A stretch of 64,000 bases of DNA from Kuafuiihalomonas sp039024635 (GTDB lineage: Bacteria; Myxococcota; Kuafuiibacteriia; Kuafuiibacteriales; Kuafuiibacteriaceae), in assembly GCA_039024635.1 (NCBI GenBank), contig JBCCQA010000030.1, positions 5,594 through 69,593 of the forward strand, read 5' to 3'. Below, piece by piece: positions 42,093 through 50,878 of the stretch; positions within the stretch are counted from its first letter, which is position 1, and each line of letters opens with the position of its first letter. Under the pieces are notes generated by a model that did no database searches, had not been told where the DNA came from, and worked only from the letters and a program-made list of their open reading frames with translations. Made by a program: the position numbers and the translations under genes.

Positions 42093-44633
42093 CTAGTCGA
42101 GGCTGAAGGCGTTGGTGGTCCCCTCGTCGATCTGCCAGATGACTCGATTCGCCGGGTCGAAGCCCATCCCCTCGTCGTCTCCGCCCGCGTTGAGCTGGTT
42201 GAAGAAGAGGGGGAGCGGCCCCGTCGGTTCGCAAACGTAATAGTCGTTGTTGCTGTCCCCGTTGAGGTAGATGACGTCGGCCAAGCCATCACCGTCGAAA
42301 TCGTCGGCGTAGAGCTGTCCGCCGGTGGCACTCGTCACAGAGAGCGGACTAATTTGCTGGATCTCGTAGGTGAAAGTGATGCGGTCGATCCGAACCAGAC
42401 CTTCGATGGTGCCAGAGGAGGTCTCGTCACACAGGGTGTACAGATAGTCGTCATCGGCAGCGAGGCCCTGGCACTCGTCCAGATCCGCGAAGGTTCCCAG
42501 TAGCGTCGGCAACGTCGTCGGACCGGCGGATGCAGGCATCGAGTAGAGTTCGGCCTCGATCGTATCGTCGGTGATGGCGAAGATCGTGTTGTCGTAGACC
42601 ACCATGCCGTTGAAGTCGTCGTTGGGCGCCAGGGTCGTGAAGTCTCCCAGAACGTCCAGGCTCCAGGTCATGCCGGCATCACTCGAGACCCGCCAGATGC
42701 AGTCGTTGGTGCAAAACGTGTCGTCGCTGGTCACGTAGATGTCTTGGCCATCGATGTAGATGTAGTTGGTATCCAGGGCCGAGAAGCCAGGGATGAGGGC
42801 GTCCACGTCCTCGGTCACCCCCGTCACTTTGTCGAAACGGTCGATGGTGGAGCCATCGTTCACGAAGTAGACGAATCCTGTCGAGCTCGTGTCGGCGGCA
42901 ACGCCCGTCGTGGCGGATGAGAAGGTCGAGTCGACGATGATGGTGGTCGGTGTATTGCCGACCTGCAGCCCCAGATTGGGCCCGCATGGTGGGAGCGAGA
43001 TGACCACCGTGAAGGAACGAGTTGCCGTCGAGCCGAAGAAGTCGGTCACCTCCACCGTGAAACTGTAGGTCCCTGGCGTGTCGGGGGTCCCGGTGATGTC
43101 GGTGCTCGGGGTGCCGGTGCCGTCGATGCTGAGACCGGGCGGCAGGGCGCCGGCGCTGATGCGCCAGCTGTAGCTGCCACCGGTGCCACCGAAGGCCGCG
43201 AGCTCCTGGTCATAGGCCACGGTGCTGAAGCTATCCGGCAGCGACTGGGTCAGGATGGCAAAAGGAACGGCCGTACTCCCCGTGTCGCAGACGAAGCTGG
43301 TGCTGTCGATTTCCACCGCGTCCAAGATGCCGTCCTGGTCGTCGTCGATGCCCGTGTCGATGCGACGGCCGCCGTTGGCGCAGTTGGCGCCGGCCGGCTC
43401 GTCGTTCACCTCGAGCAGCGTCGAGTTCTGGTTGCCGTCGCAGGCGAAGGAGGTGCTGGCCACCTCGGGGTCATCGAGGGCGCCGTTCCCGTTTAGATCA
43501 GGGCCGACCTCGATTCGGGTGCCGCCGACCGGACAGTTGGCCCCCGCCGGCTCGGCCGAAACCCGCACCGCCGAACCTCCAGCGCCATCCGCGCCGCGGA
43601 CGCCATTGCAGGCGTAGGTCGTGCCCGTCACCTCATTGGGTTGGAGCACGCCGTCTTGGGAGGTATCGACGCCGCTGTCGATTCGGACGCCGCCATCGGA
43701 GCAGTTGGCCCCCGCGGGTTCGGGCGTGGTGGCGACGATGCTGCGCTCACCGTCCACACCGGCGCATACGAAGGTGGTCTCCTGGACCTCCGGGTCGCTG
43801 AGGAGGCCATCGTTGTCGACGTCATCGCCGATCTCGATTCGAGTCCCGCCTACGTCGGGACACTGAACGCTGGTGTCGCCGGGCTCCGCGCTCACGCGGG
43901 TCAGGCGTCGAAGGGGGTCACAAACGTAGCTCGTACTCTCGATCTCCGCCGCTTCCAGGTTTCCGCTCCGGTCGGCGTCCAGGCCTTGGTCGATACGCTC
44001 GCCCCCGATGGGGCAGTTGGCGCCGGCCGGCTCGTCTGTGGTGATCACGATGGACTCGAAGCCCACCTCGCCCGTGCACAGGATCTCCGACTCCGAGACC
44101 TCGGTGTCCTGAAGGACCCCGTCGCCGTTGGCGTCCAGTCCGTACTCGATGACCAGCCCCGTGGTCTCGCAGGCGGCTCCGACGTCGGGCGAAGTCCGAA
44201 CGAGGGAGGTCAGGCCGTCGAGGCCGTCGGCGCCGTCGCAGGCGAAAGTGGTGGCTTCGATCTCGGCCGCCTGCAGGATTCCGTCCGCGTCATCGTCGGC
44301 GCCCACGTCGATACGTAGTCCGCCGTCGGCGCAGTTCATGCCCATAGGCTCGGGGGTCGTGAGGATGAGGGCGTTCGTGCCCGGCAGGCCTCGGTCACCC
44401 GGCTCGCCGGCGCATATGATCTCCTGGCTCGCGATCTCGGGACCCGACAAGATGCCGTCCTGGTCCAGATCGATACCCGTCAAGACGACCTGTCCTCCTT
44501 GCGGGCAGTCCATCGCGCTCGCAGGGGCGAACTGGATGATCGGTCGGTCGAAGACCTCGGTGTCGTCGGTGCAGGCCGCCAAAGAGCCTGCCGCCCAGAC
44601 GATGGCCAGCGTGTAGCTTCTACGCAGCATCAT
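42093..44633 (-). CDS. Repeat lipoprotein with eight Cys-flanked EF-hand-like modules (C-terminal propeller-like domain)
   Basis: An 846-residue surface lipoprotein (lipobox LAAC, Cys near residue 21). Residues about 40-465 hold eight modules, each with a Cys-x2-GG segment, R-I-D-x-G, an acidic 12-residue loop (for example DLDQDGILSGPE, DANGDGVLQDTE) and a second Cys ending in C-x-G. The loops follow the EF-hand pattern D-x-D-x-D-G-x-L-x-x-x-E, so calcium binding is likely. Short Gly-x-y runs join modules. A putative Ig-like region (PPGLSIDGTG) and a C-terminal domain of about 300 residues similar to the third lipoprotein follow. Possibly the family labelled DUF7151 in myxobacteria, from memory. 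It is the last gene of a three-gene minus-strand operon, 3 bp after the second. Confidence 0.85.
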   Translation of the reverse strand: MMLRRSYTLAIVWAAGSLAACTDDTEVFDRPIIQFAPASAMDCPQGGQVVLTGIDLDQDGILSGPEIASQEIICAGEPGDRGLPGTNALILTTPEPMGMNCADGGLRIDVGADDDADGILQAAEIEATTFACDGADGLDGLTSLVRTSPDVGAACETTGLVIEYGLDANGDGVLQDTEVSESEILCTGEVGFESIVITTDEPAGANCPIGGERIDQGLDADRSGNLEAAEIESTSYVCDPLRRLTRVSAEPGDTSVQCPDVGGTRIEIGDDVDNDGLLSDPEVQETTFVCAGVDGERSIVATTPEPAGANCSDGGVRIDSGVDTSQDGVLQPNEVTGTTYACNGVRGADGAGGSAVRVSAEPAGANCPVGGTRIEVGPDLNGNGALDDPEVASTSFACDGNQNSTLLEVNDEPAGANCANGGRRIDTGIDDDQDGILDAVEIDSTSFVCDTGSTAVPFAILTQSLPDSFSTVAYDQELAAFGGTGGSYSWRISAGALPPGLSIDGTGTPSTDITGTPDTPGTYSFTVEVTDFFGSTATRSFTVVISLPPCGPNLGLQVGNTPTTIIVDSTFSSATTGVAADTSSTGFVYFVNDGSTIDRFDKVTGVTEDVDALIPGFSALDTNYIYIDGQDIYVTSDDTFCTNDCIWRVSSDAGMTWSLDVLGDFTTLAPNDDFNGMVVYDNTIFAITDDTIEAELYSMPASAGPTTLPTLLGTFADLDECQGLAADDDYLYTLCDETSSGTIEGLVRIDRITFTYEIQQISPLSVTSATGGQLYADDFDGDGLADVIYLNGDSNNDYYVCEPTGPLPLFFNQLNAGGDDEGMGFDPANRVIWQIDEGTTNAFSLD

Positions 44634-44636
44634 GAT

Positions 44637-47600
44637 CTACTCCTCTTGCACCTGAATATCGAGAACGTCGCCTCCGGTCGGAAGCGCCGTGTAGGGCGTG
44701 GTCGAGGCTCCCACGACGGGGCCAGCGCCAATGTCTCGGAGGAAGGCTTCCTCCACCGCCGCTGCGTCTTCGTCGGTGATGTAGAAGACTCGGTCGCCGC
44801 CCTTCACGAGGAAGAAGTCCTCGTCGATGTCCTGGGTGGTGCCCAAGGGGCTCGGGCTGTTGACCGCAACCGGGGCGGCTACCGTCCCCATCGAGATCTC
44901 GGTCACGAACAGCTCCAAGACGAAGTCGCCCGCGAAGTCGACGGCCATGAACAGCTTCGTGCCGTCGTCGGAGATCTTCACTCGCTGGACGTCATCATCG
45001 AGGCCTGCGGAGAACAGCCGGACCGGATTGGTGAAGTCGTCGAGAAAAGTGAGGTAGGGCTCGTCTTGGGCCGATGTCACGGCGTCATGCTCGTAAACGA
45101 CGTAGTCTCCGTTGGGGCTCCAGGCGAAGGTGTCGCCCAAGAACTCGACGTCGTTGCTGGCCGGGGTCCCGCTGATGGTCAGGGCCGAGCCAGGGATCTC
45201 GGTGTCCAAGATGTACAGCTCGGTCTCTGCGCTGACAAAGTAGTCCCCCCGAGCGGCGATACGCCGGCTGTCGGGGGACCAGCGGATGTCGTCGGTCGAG
45301 AAGAGGGTGGAGCTCAGCTCGGGCGACACGCGGACCCGCGGCTCGGCGAGGTTCCGGACGTTGCGGATGAAGACCTCTTGTCCCAGGTTCGCGGCATCGG
45401 CGATGAAGGCCAGGAAGTCCCCATTGGGCGAGAAGGCAATGTCGTCTGTGCCCGTCAGGATGTCGCCGCCGGCCGCGATGCTTCCGCTGATGGACTGAGT
45501 CGCTCCCGGCGTCGGGCCCGAGACGTCGACGAGGAAGGCCTCGGCATCGTCGTTGACATTTTCGTCTGAGGTGTAGGCCAGCCACTCACCGTTGGGTGAA
45601 AAGGTGAAAAAGAGGTTCACGTCGGCGCTGGTCGGGAGGGGGCTGTTCACCTGGACCCGGGTGCCCTGGGTGTCGGCGTTGTAGAAATAGAGGTTCTCTT
45701 CGGCGCTGACGAGCTCATCGCTCCGGTAGACCACCTTGTTGCTCCCCGGCACCCAGCCGAATGCGCTGACCTCCAGTGAGCTCGAGGTGCCAGGAATGGC
45801 GCCGTTCACGACGACGCGGGTGACGGCGTTCAGGTTCCGGACGTCCGCGACCACGAGCTCCTCTCGGAAGTTCACATTGAGGTCAGCCTCGTAGCCGATG
45901 AAGTCGCCGGTGGGGGACCACTGGAACACGTCGACGTCGGGGTCGGTGTTGGGCGACCCGCTGAAGTCGTTGACCTGGACGGTACTGATGCTTGGGAACT
46001 GGCTGATATCGGCCACGTAGAGGTTGTCAGTGGCCGTAGCGGAGGTGTCCTGCCCGATGAAGGCCACGGCGTCCCGGTTGGGGGCGAAGGTGATGGCCTC
46101 GGCGCAGTCCGCCTCCGTGTTGGGCAAGGTCGCGGAAGCTGTCGCCGTCACCGTGCCTGCCGCATCGATGGAGGCGATGACCAAGTCCTCGACCGTATCG
46201 ACGTCCACGTCACCGCAGTAGGCGATGAAGCGCTGGGTGCCCTTGATGTCGATGCCGACCCGACGGGTCCGGCCGTCGCCGCCCCCAACCTCGAAGACCA
46301 CGTAGCTTCCGAAGTTGGTGGTCGGCGTGCCGCTCACCACCCCGGCTGACGATAGACTGAGGCCGGCCGGGAGGGTCCCCTCGAGGACGCTCCAACTAAA
46401 GGGCGCCGTTCCCCCGTTGACGGCCAGGGTGGCGTTGTAAGCTACGCCCTTCTCGACGCGAGGCAGGGTGAGGCTGGTGATGTCGAAGGGCGCCGTCACG
46501 AAGATACTGAAGGTCTCGGTGTCGGTGTTTCCGAAGAAATCTTCGACCTCGACCGTGAAAGTGAAGGTCCCGCTGCCGGTCGGGCTGCCCGAAAGGTTGG
46601 TCGTCGGCGTGCCGCTGGGGGCCAAGGTCACGCCCGGGGGCAGCGCCCCGCTGGTGACCGACCAGCCGTAGTCGCCGCCTACCCCGCCCACGGCGCTGAT
46701 GGCGGCCGAGTAGGGATTGTCGAGCAAGCCATCGGAGAGGGTCGCGGCCTCGATGCGGATAGGCACGTTGGCCAGGGTCGAGCACACGAAGGTCGTGGTT
46801 GTGATCTCGCTTGGGTCCAGCTGTCCATTGCCGTTGACGTCTTGGCCGGACAGCAGGCGCTGACCGCCGTCGGCACAGTTGGCGCCCGGCGGCTCGGAAA
46901 GAATGTCTACCAGGCTTGGCGAAGCCGCGCCTTGGCAGGCGAAGCTGGTGTTCGTCACTTCAGAGTCGTCCAGGACGCCGTTGGCATTGGCGTCGATGCC
47001 GGTCTCGATCCGGGTGCCGCCGTCAGGGCAGTTGATGCCCGACGGCTCGTTGGACAGCCGCACCACCCCGCCGTTGGCACCGTTGGTGCCGGGGTCGCCG
47101 TTGCAGATGAATTCAACCGAGGTTTCCTCACCGGCTTCGAGCAGTCCGTTGAGGTTGGCGTCGAGGCCGATGGTCAGGCGGGTGCCGCCTTCGGCGCAGT
47201 CCTGGCCGGACGGGATGGGCTGCTGAAAGGTCAGGACCGGGAGGCCGCTGCTGCCGTTGCAGGCGACGGAGGTCGAGATGACCTCGGCCGCCTCCAGGGC
47301 GCCGTCGCCGTTGAGGTCGAGGCCCGTATCGATGCGCTGACCGCCGAGGAAACAGTCCTCGTCGCCGCTGGCCAAGACGGTGATCTCCACGATGGAGATG
47401 GCGGCGTTGCAGATGAAGCTGGTGCTCACCACCTCGGTCTCCGCCAATAGGCCGTCGTCGTTCTCGTCGAGACCGGTTCGGACCCGGCGACCGCCGGCCG
47501 GGCAGTTGTCGCCCGGTCCTTCGCCATCGATCTCGATGAGGGAGCGAAGGCCGCCCTCGCCGTTGCACACGGCTTGGGTATCGTCGATCTCACCCTCGTC

Positions 47601-48116
47601 CAGGACGCCGTTTCGGTCGTCGTCGAAGCCAGTGTCGATGCGGGTGCCGCTTCGGTCGCCGCAGATGTCTTCGGCATTGGTGCTGGTGACGGTCAGGAGC
47701 GGCGTGCCGTCTTGGCCATCCTCTCCTTGGCAAATGAAGGTGGTGGCGTCGATCTCGGTGTCGGACAGGACGCCGTCCAGGTCGTCGTCCAGACCGGCGT
47801 CGATCCGCTCGCCTCCGTTGGGACAGCCCTCACCGGCGTCGCTCTGGCGGATCAAGGTTTGGGCGCCGTCGAGACCCGGATCTCCGGCCGTGCCGGCGCA
47901 GACGATCTGGACTTCGGCCCGCTCGTCCCCGGTTAATACACCGTCGCCATTCTCGTCAGGCCCGCGGACCAGGCGCGTGCCCGAACCGGTCGGACACTCG
48001 GTGGCGTCGGCGGCTTCGGCCACGAGGATCTGGTCTGGAGGAAGTTCGGTATCGTCGCCGCAGGCTGCCAGCAGGAGGGCCAGCCAGGGCGCGTATCGGA
48101 GTCTGTTGCTGAACAT
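44637..48116 (-). CDS. Repeat lipoprotein with eight Cys-flanked EF-hand-like modules (WD40/TolB-like tail)
   Basis: A 1159-residue lipoprotein. The start is taken as ATG 48116 because MFSNRLRYAPWLALLLAAC is a clean lipoprotein signal; the open frame to 48242 overlaps the neighbour. Eight modules carry EF-type loops (DENGDGVLTGDE, DDDLDGVLSDTE, DLNGDGALEAAE and others). Two putative Ig-like He_PIG domains follow (ALPPGVTLAPSG, TLPAGLSLSSAG), then a beta-propeller tail of TolB/WD40-like blades with motifs WSPTGDFIGY, FSPNGEWLAY, FSPNGDFLAF, WSPDSRRIA and WSPNGDYVVY. The tail differs from the two neighbours, so this is the divergent member of the trio. It is 17 bp from the upstream gene and 3 bp from the downstream one, so the three are one operon. 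The cell location is probably the outer membrane surface. Confidence 0.86.
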   Translation of the reverse strand: MFSNRLRYAPWLALLLAACGDDTELPPDQILVAEAADATECPTGSGTRLVRGPDENGDGVLTGDERAEVQIVCAGTAGDPGLDGAQTLIRQSDAGEGCPNGGERIDAGLDDDLDGVLSDTEIDATTFICQGEDGQDGTPLLTVTSTNAEDICGDRSGTRIDTGFDDDRNGVLDEGEIDDTQAVCNGEGGLRSLIEIDGEGPGDNCPAGGRRVRTGLDENDDGLLAETEVVSTSFICNAAISIVEITVLASGDEDCFLGGQRIDTGLDLNGDGALEAAEVISTSVACNGSSGLPVLTFQQPIPSGQDCAEGGTRLTIGLDANLNGLLEAGEETSVEFICNGDPGTNGANGGVVRLSNEPSGINCPDGGTRIETGIDANANGVLDDSEVTNTSFACQGAASPSLVDILSEPPGANCADGGQRLLSGQDVNGNGQLDPSEITTTTFVCSTLANVPIRIEAATLSDGLLDNPYSAAISAVGGVGGDYGWSVTSGALPPGVTLAPSGTPTTNLSGSPTGSGTFTFTVEVEDFFGNTDTETFSIFVTAPFDITSLTLPRVEKGVAYNATLAVNGGTAPFSWSVLEGTLPAGLSLSSAGVVSGTPTTNFGSYVVFEVGGGDGRTRRVGIDIKGTQRFIAYCGDVDVDTVEDLVIASIDAAGTVTATASATLPNTEADCAEAITFAPNRDAVAFIGQDTSATATDNLYVADISQFPSISTVQVNDFSGSPNTDPDVDVFQWSPTGDFIGYEADLNVNFREELVVADVRNLNAVTRVVVNGAIPGTSSSLEVSAFGWVPGSNKVVYRSDELVSAEENLYFYNADTQGTRVQVNSPLPTSADVNLFFTFSPNGEWLAYTSDENVNDDAEAFLVDVSGPTPGATQSISGSIAAGGDILTGTDDIAFSPNGDFLAFIADAANLGQEVFIRNVRNLAEPRVRVSPELSSTLFSTDDIRWSPDSRRIAARGDYFVSAETELYILDTEIPGSALTISGTPASNDVEFLGDTFAWSPNGDYVVYEHDAVTSAQDEPYLTFLDDFTNPVRLFSAGLDDDVQRVKISDDGTKLFMAVDFAGDFVLELFVTEISMGTVAAPVAVNSPSPLGTTQDIDEDFFLVKGGDRVFYITDEDAAAVEEAFLRDIGAGPVVGASTTPYTALPTGGDVLDIQVQEE

Positions 48117-48133
48117 GTTCGTGCCTCGTCGTC

Positions 48134-50701
48134 TCACTGGAATTGGGCCGCGTTGGCGCTGCTCTCGTCGACCTTGTAGAGCGCCTTGTTGCTGCGGTCG
48201 AAGGCCATGCCCTCGTCGTCGCCGCTGAAGGCGGTGAGCCATTCTCGGTTGAAAATCGAAGTCGACAGCGTGGCCGCCCCCACGTCGCAGAGGTAGAGGT
48301 CGTCGCCGCTATCTCCGGTCACATAAAGGATGTCGAAGCGGCCGTCGTTGTCGAGGTCTTCGCCGTACACGGCCGAGATGATGTCGGTGCCGACGGTGAA
48401 GAAGGTGGGGGTCAGGAGCACGGTTTCGGCCGTCAGTCCGATTGGGTCGATTCGCACGACCCCTTCGTCGGTGCCGCCGTCGACGTCGTCGCAGACGGTG
48501 TAGAGGAAGTTGTCGTCGCCCTCCAGGCCCGAGCAGTACTCGATGTCGCCGAAGGTCGCGAGCAGGGTTGGCACCGCGGGCAGGGTGCCGGACAGGTCGA
48601 TGGAGTACAGCTGGGTATCCGCTATGTCGTGGGTGATGACGTACATCGTGTTCCCGTTCACATGGATCCCCCGCAGGTCATCGTTGGTGGTCAGGTTGGT
48701 GAAGTCGCCCACGTCCTGGAGGCTGAGGGTAGCGCCGCCGTCGCTGCTGACGCGGTACACGCACAGCGAGGTGCAGGCTGTATCGTCACTGGTCAGATAT
48801 ATGTTCTGACCGTCGATATCCATCTCGTAGCCGATGTCTCCTGTGCCGAGGCCGGCGATCTGGGTCTCGAGGTCGTTCTCTCGGACGGTCCCGTTCTTAC
48901 GGAAGCGGTTGAAGCCGATGCCGGGCTCGACGTAGTAGACCCAGCCGCCCACGTCGTCGTCGGCCGCCATCCCGCGCACGCTGCCGCTGAAGTTGGTGCC
49001 CGTCACGGTGATGGCCGAGAAGGTCTCGCCCACCGCGCCGCTCTGGCCGGGGCCGCAGGGCGGAAGACTGAAGGTGAGGTCGAAGGTCCTCGAGGCCACG
49101 GCGCCGTTGGCGTCGAAAAGGATGACGTCGAAGCTCACCGCTCCGGGTACGGTCGAGGTGCCGGTCAGGTTGGCTGTCGGGGTGCCGGTCGGGTCTATGC
49201 CGATGCCGGCCGGGCCGTTCTGGATCGACCACTGGTAGCCCCCGCCCAGGCCGCCGATGCCTTCGATTTCGATGCTGCTGAGGTCGTCGTTGACGAAGAC
49301 CGTCCCCAGATTGGCAGGCGTGGTGATAGCGACCGGGACCACGGGCACGGCAGAGCACACGAAGCGGGTCTCGGTGACTTCGTTGGCCTGGAGAACGCCG
49401 TCTGCGTTGATGTCTATTCCGGACTCGATGCGCTGACCGCCGTTCAGACAGTTGGGGCCCGGGAGCTCCTCGGTCGTCGTGACGAGGGTCTGAAGTCCAT
49501 CGGCCTGGTCGCAGATGAACGTGGTGTTCACCACCTCGCTCGGGTCGAGTTGACCGTTCTCGTCGTCGTCCGGTCCCGTCTCGATCCGGGTGCCGCCCAA
49601 AGCGCAGTTCGGGCCCGCGGGCTCAGGCGTGATGTTGACCGCCGCGTTGGGTCGACCGTCGGAGCCAGGGTCTTCGTTGCAGGCGAAGCTGACGGCATCG
49701 ACCTCGGCCGGATCCAGGACGCCGTTGCCGTCGTCGTCATCGCCGCTCTCGATCCGGGTGCCGCCATTGGCGCAGTCGGCCCCGGCCGGGATGGTGCTGG
49801 TGCGGACCAGGCCGGCCAGGCCGTCCTCACCCGTACAGAATACGGTGGTCTCCAGGACTTCGGGGTCGCTCAAGACCTCGTCGCCGTCGGCGTCGAGGCC
49901 GCGCTCGAGAACCAAGCCGCCGTTGGGACACTCGGCTCCGGGGGCGAGGGTCGAAGTTCGGACCAGGCTGATGGCCGGGGCGCAGATGAAGCTGACCTCG
50001 TCGATTTCGCCCGCCTGAAGGATGCCGTCGCGATTGGCGTCCAGGCCCTGGCTCACCCGCTGTCCGCCTGCGGCGCAGTTGGGTCCACGCGGCTCCTCGG
50101 CGAACTCGATCCGCCGGTCGAAGCCTTCGGCGCCAGCGCAGACGACCTGGGTGAACCGAACTTCCGGGTCGTCGAGAGCGCCGCTGGCGTCGGCGTCTAC
50201 CCCAGACTCGACGAGGATGCCGCCCTGCTCGCACTGTTCGGCGGTCGCGCTTGAGGTCCGAACGAGGAAGTTCAGGCCGTCCTCACCCGTTGCCTGGTTG
50301 CAAATGAAGAGGGTCTGGTCGACCTCGGCATCACCGAGCTGGCCGTCGCCGTCGTCGTCTACACCGGACTCCACCCGGGATCCGCCATCGGGGCAGTTGG
50401 CGCCCGCCGGTTCGGCCGAGGTCCGGACCAGCGCCGAGCGTCCGTCCTCACCCTGCGCGCCCTGGGACGGACTGCAAACGAGCTCGGTGCTGGTGATTTC
50501 GTCGCCGTCCAGGGTGCTGTTCTCGTTGGCGTCGGCGCCCGAATCGATCGCGGTCCCCCCGTTGGGGCATTCGGTCGCCGTAGCGGCCCGGGTCAGGCTG
50601 ATGATGGGGGTGAACGGCTCCGCGTCGTCGCCGCAGGCCGCGGCAGCGAGGAAGGCTGCACAACCAGAGGCGCGGAGGCTGTTTCGAATCAGTGGGCTCA
50701 T
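48134..50701 (-). CDS. Repeat lipoprotein with eight Cys-flanked EF-hand-like modules (first of operon)
   Basis: An 855-residue lipoprotein (signal with AAAC lipobox). Eight modules carry loops DANENSTLDGDE, DDDGDGQLGDAE, DADASGALDDPE, DANRDGILQAGE, DADGDEVLSDPE, DDDGNGVLDPAE, DDDENGQLDPSE and DINADGVLQANE between paired Cys residues. A putative Ig-like segment and a C-terminal domain of about 320 residues follow; the latter is clearly paralogous to that of the last gene of the operon (shared DGQNIYLTSDDT/DGQDIYVTSDDT, DDEGMAFD/DDEGMGFD). The gene begins at ATG 50701 after GGAAG; a TAGGAC hexamer lies 9 nt upstream. Function is unknown; a calcium-dependent surface adhesin or sensor is inferred. 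Confidence 0.85.
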   Translation of the reverse strand: MSPLIRNSLRASGCAAFLAAAACGDDAEPFTPIISLTRAATATECPNGGTAIDSGADANENSTLDGDEITSTELVCSPSQGAQGEDGRSALVRTSAEPAGANCPDGGSRVESGVDDDGDGQLGDAEVDQTLFICNQATGEDGLNFLVRTSSATAEQCEQGGILVESGVDADASGALDDPEVRFTQVVCAGAEGFDRRIEFAEEPRGPNCAAGGQRVSQGLDANRDGILQAGEIDEVSFICAPAISLVRTSTLAPGAECPNGGLVLERGLDADGDEVLSDPEVLETTVFCTGEDGLAGLVRTSTIPAGADCANGGTRIESGDDDDGNGVLDPAEVDAVSFACNEDPGSDGRPNAAVNITPEPAGPNCALGGTRIETGPDDDENGQLDPSEVVNTTFICDQADGLQTLVTTTEELPGPNCLNGGQRIESGIDINADGVLQANEVTETRFVCSAVPVVPVAITTPANLGTVFVNDDLSSIEIEGIGGLGGGYQWSIQNGPAGIGIDPTGTPTANLTGTSTVPGAVSFDVILFDANGAVASRTFDLTFSLPPCGPGQSGAVGETFSAITVTGTNFSGSVRGMAADDDVGGWVYYVEPGIGFNRFRKNGTVRENDLETQIAGLGTGDIGYEMDIDGQNIYLTSDDTACTSLCVYRVSSDGGATLSLQDVGDFTNLTTNDDLRGIHVNGNTMYVITHDIADTQLYSIDLSGTLPAVPTLLATFGDIEYCSGLEGDDNFLYTVCDDVDGGTDEGVVRIDPIGLTAETVLLTPTFFTVGTDIISAVYGEDLDNDGRFDILYVTGDSGDDLYLCDVGAATLSTSIFNREWLTAFSGDDEGMAFDRSNKALYKVDESSANAAQFQ

Positions 50702-50842
50702 GGTCTTCCAGTCCTAGGCTTGGTCCGGGACGAGGCGTCAGCTGCGTCGACGGGGGACGCTCTGTCTGTACCCAGACGTGCCGTGAGCCTTTAGCGAGCG
50801 GCCGCCCACTGATCAACGCTGAAAGTCTGCGTCCGCGATCAC

Positions 50843-50873
50843 TTGACCGTTCGTTGGGACTCACACCTAGCTC
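50843..50873 (+). promoter_or_regulatory. Candidate promoter before the cupin-GNAT gene
   Basis: TTGACC (50843-50848) and TAGCTC (50868-50873) are 19 bp apart; TAGCTC ends 5 nt before the GTG at 50879. This argues that the TTG at 50843 is the -35 and not a start codon. Confidence 0.42.
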
Positions 50874-50878
50874 GCTCG

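Noticed and set aside
48143..50254. 703-residue plus-strand open frame
   Set aside because: It is antisense to the repeat lipoprotein, shows low-complexity Val/Gly/Ala/Asp composition and no domain; a shadow of GC-rich coding on the other strand.
50843..50878. TTG 50843 as start of the cupin-GNAT gene
   Set aside because: It falls on a candidate -35 element, and DUF985 homology begins at the GTG 50879.
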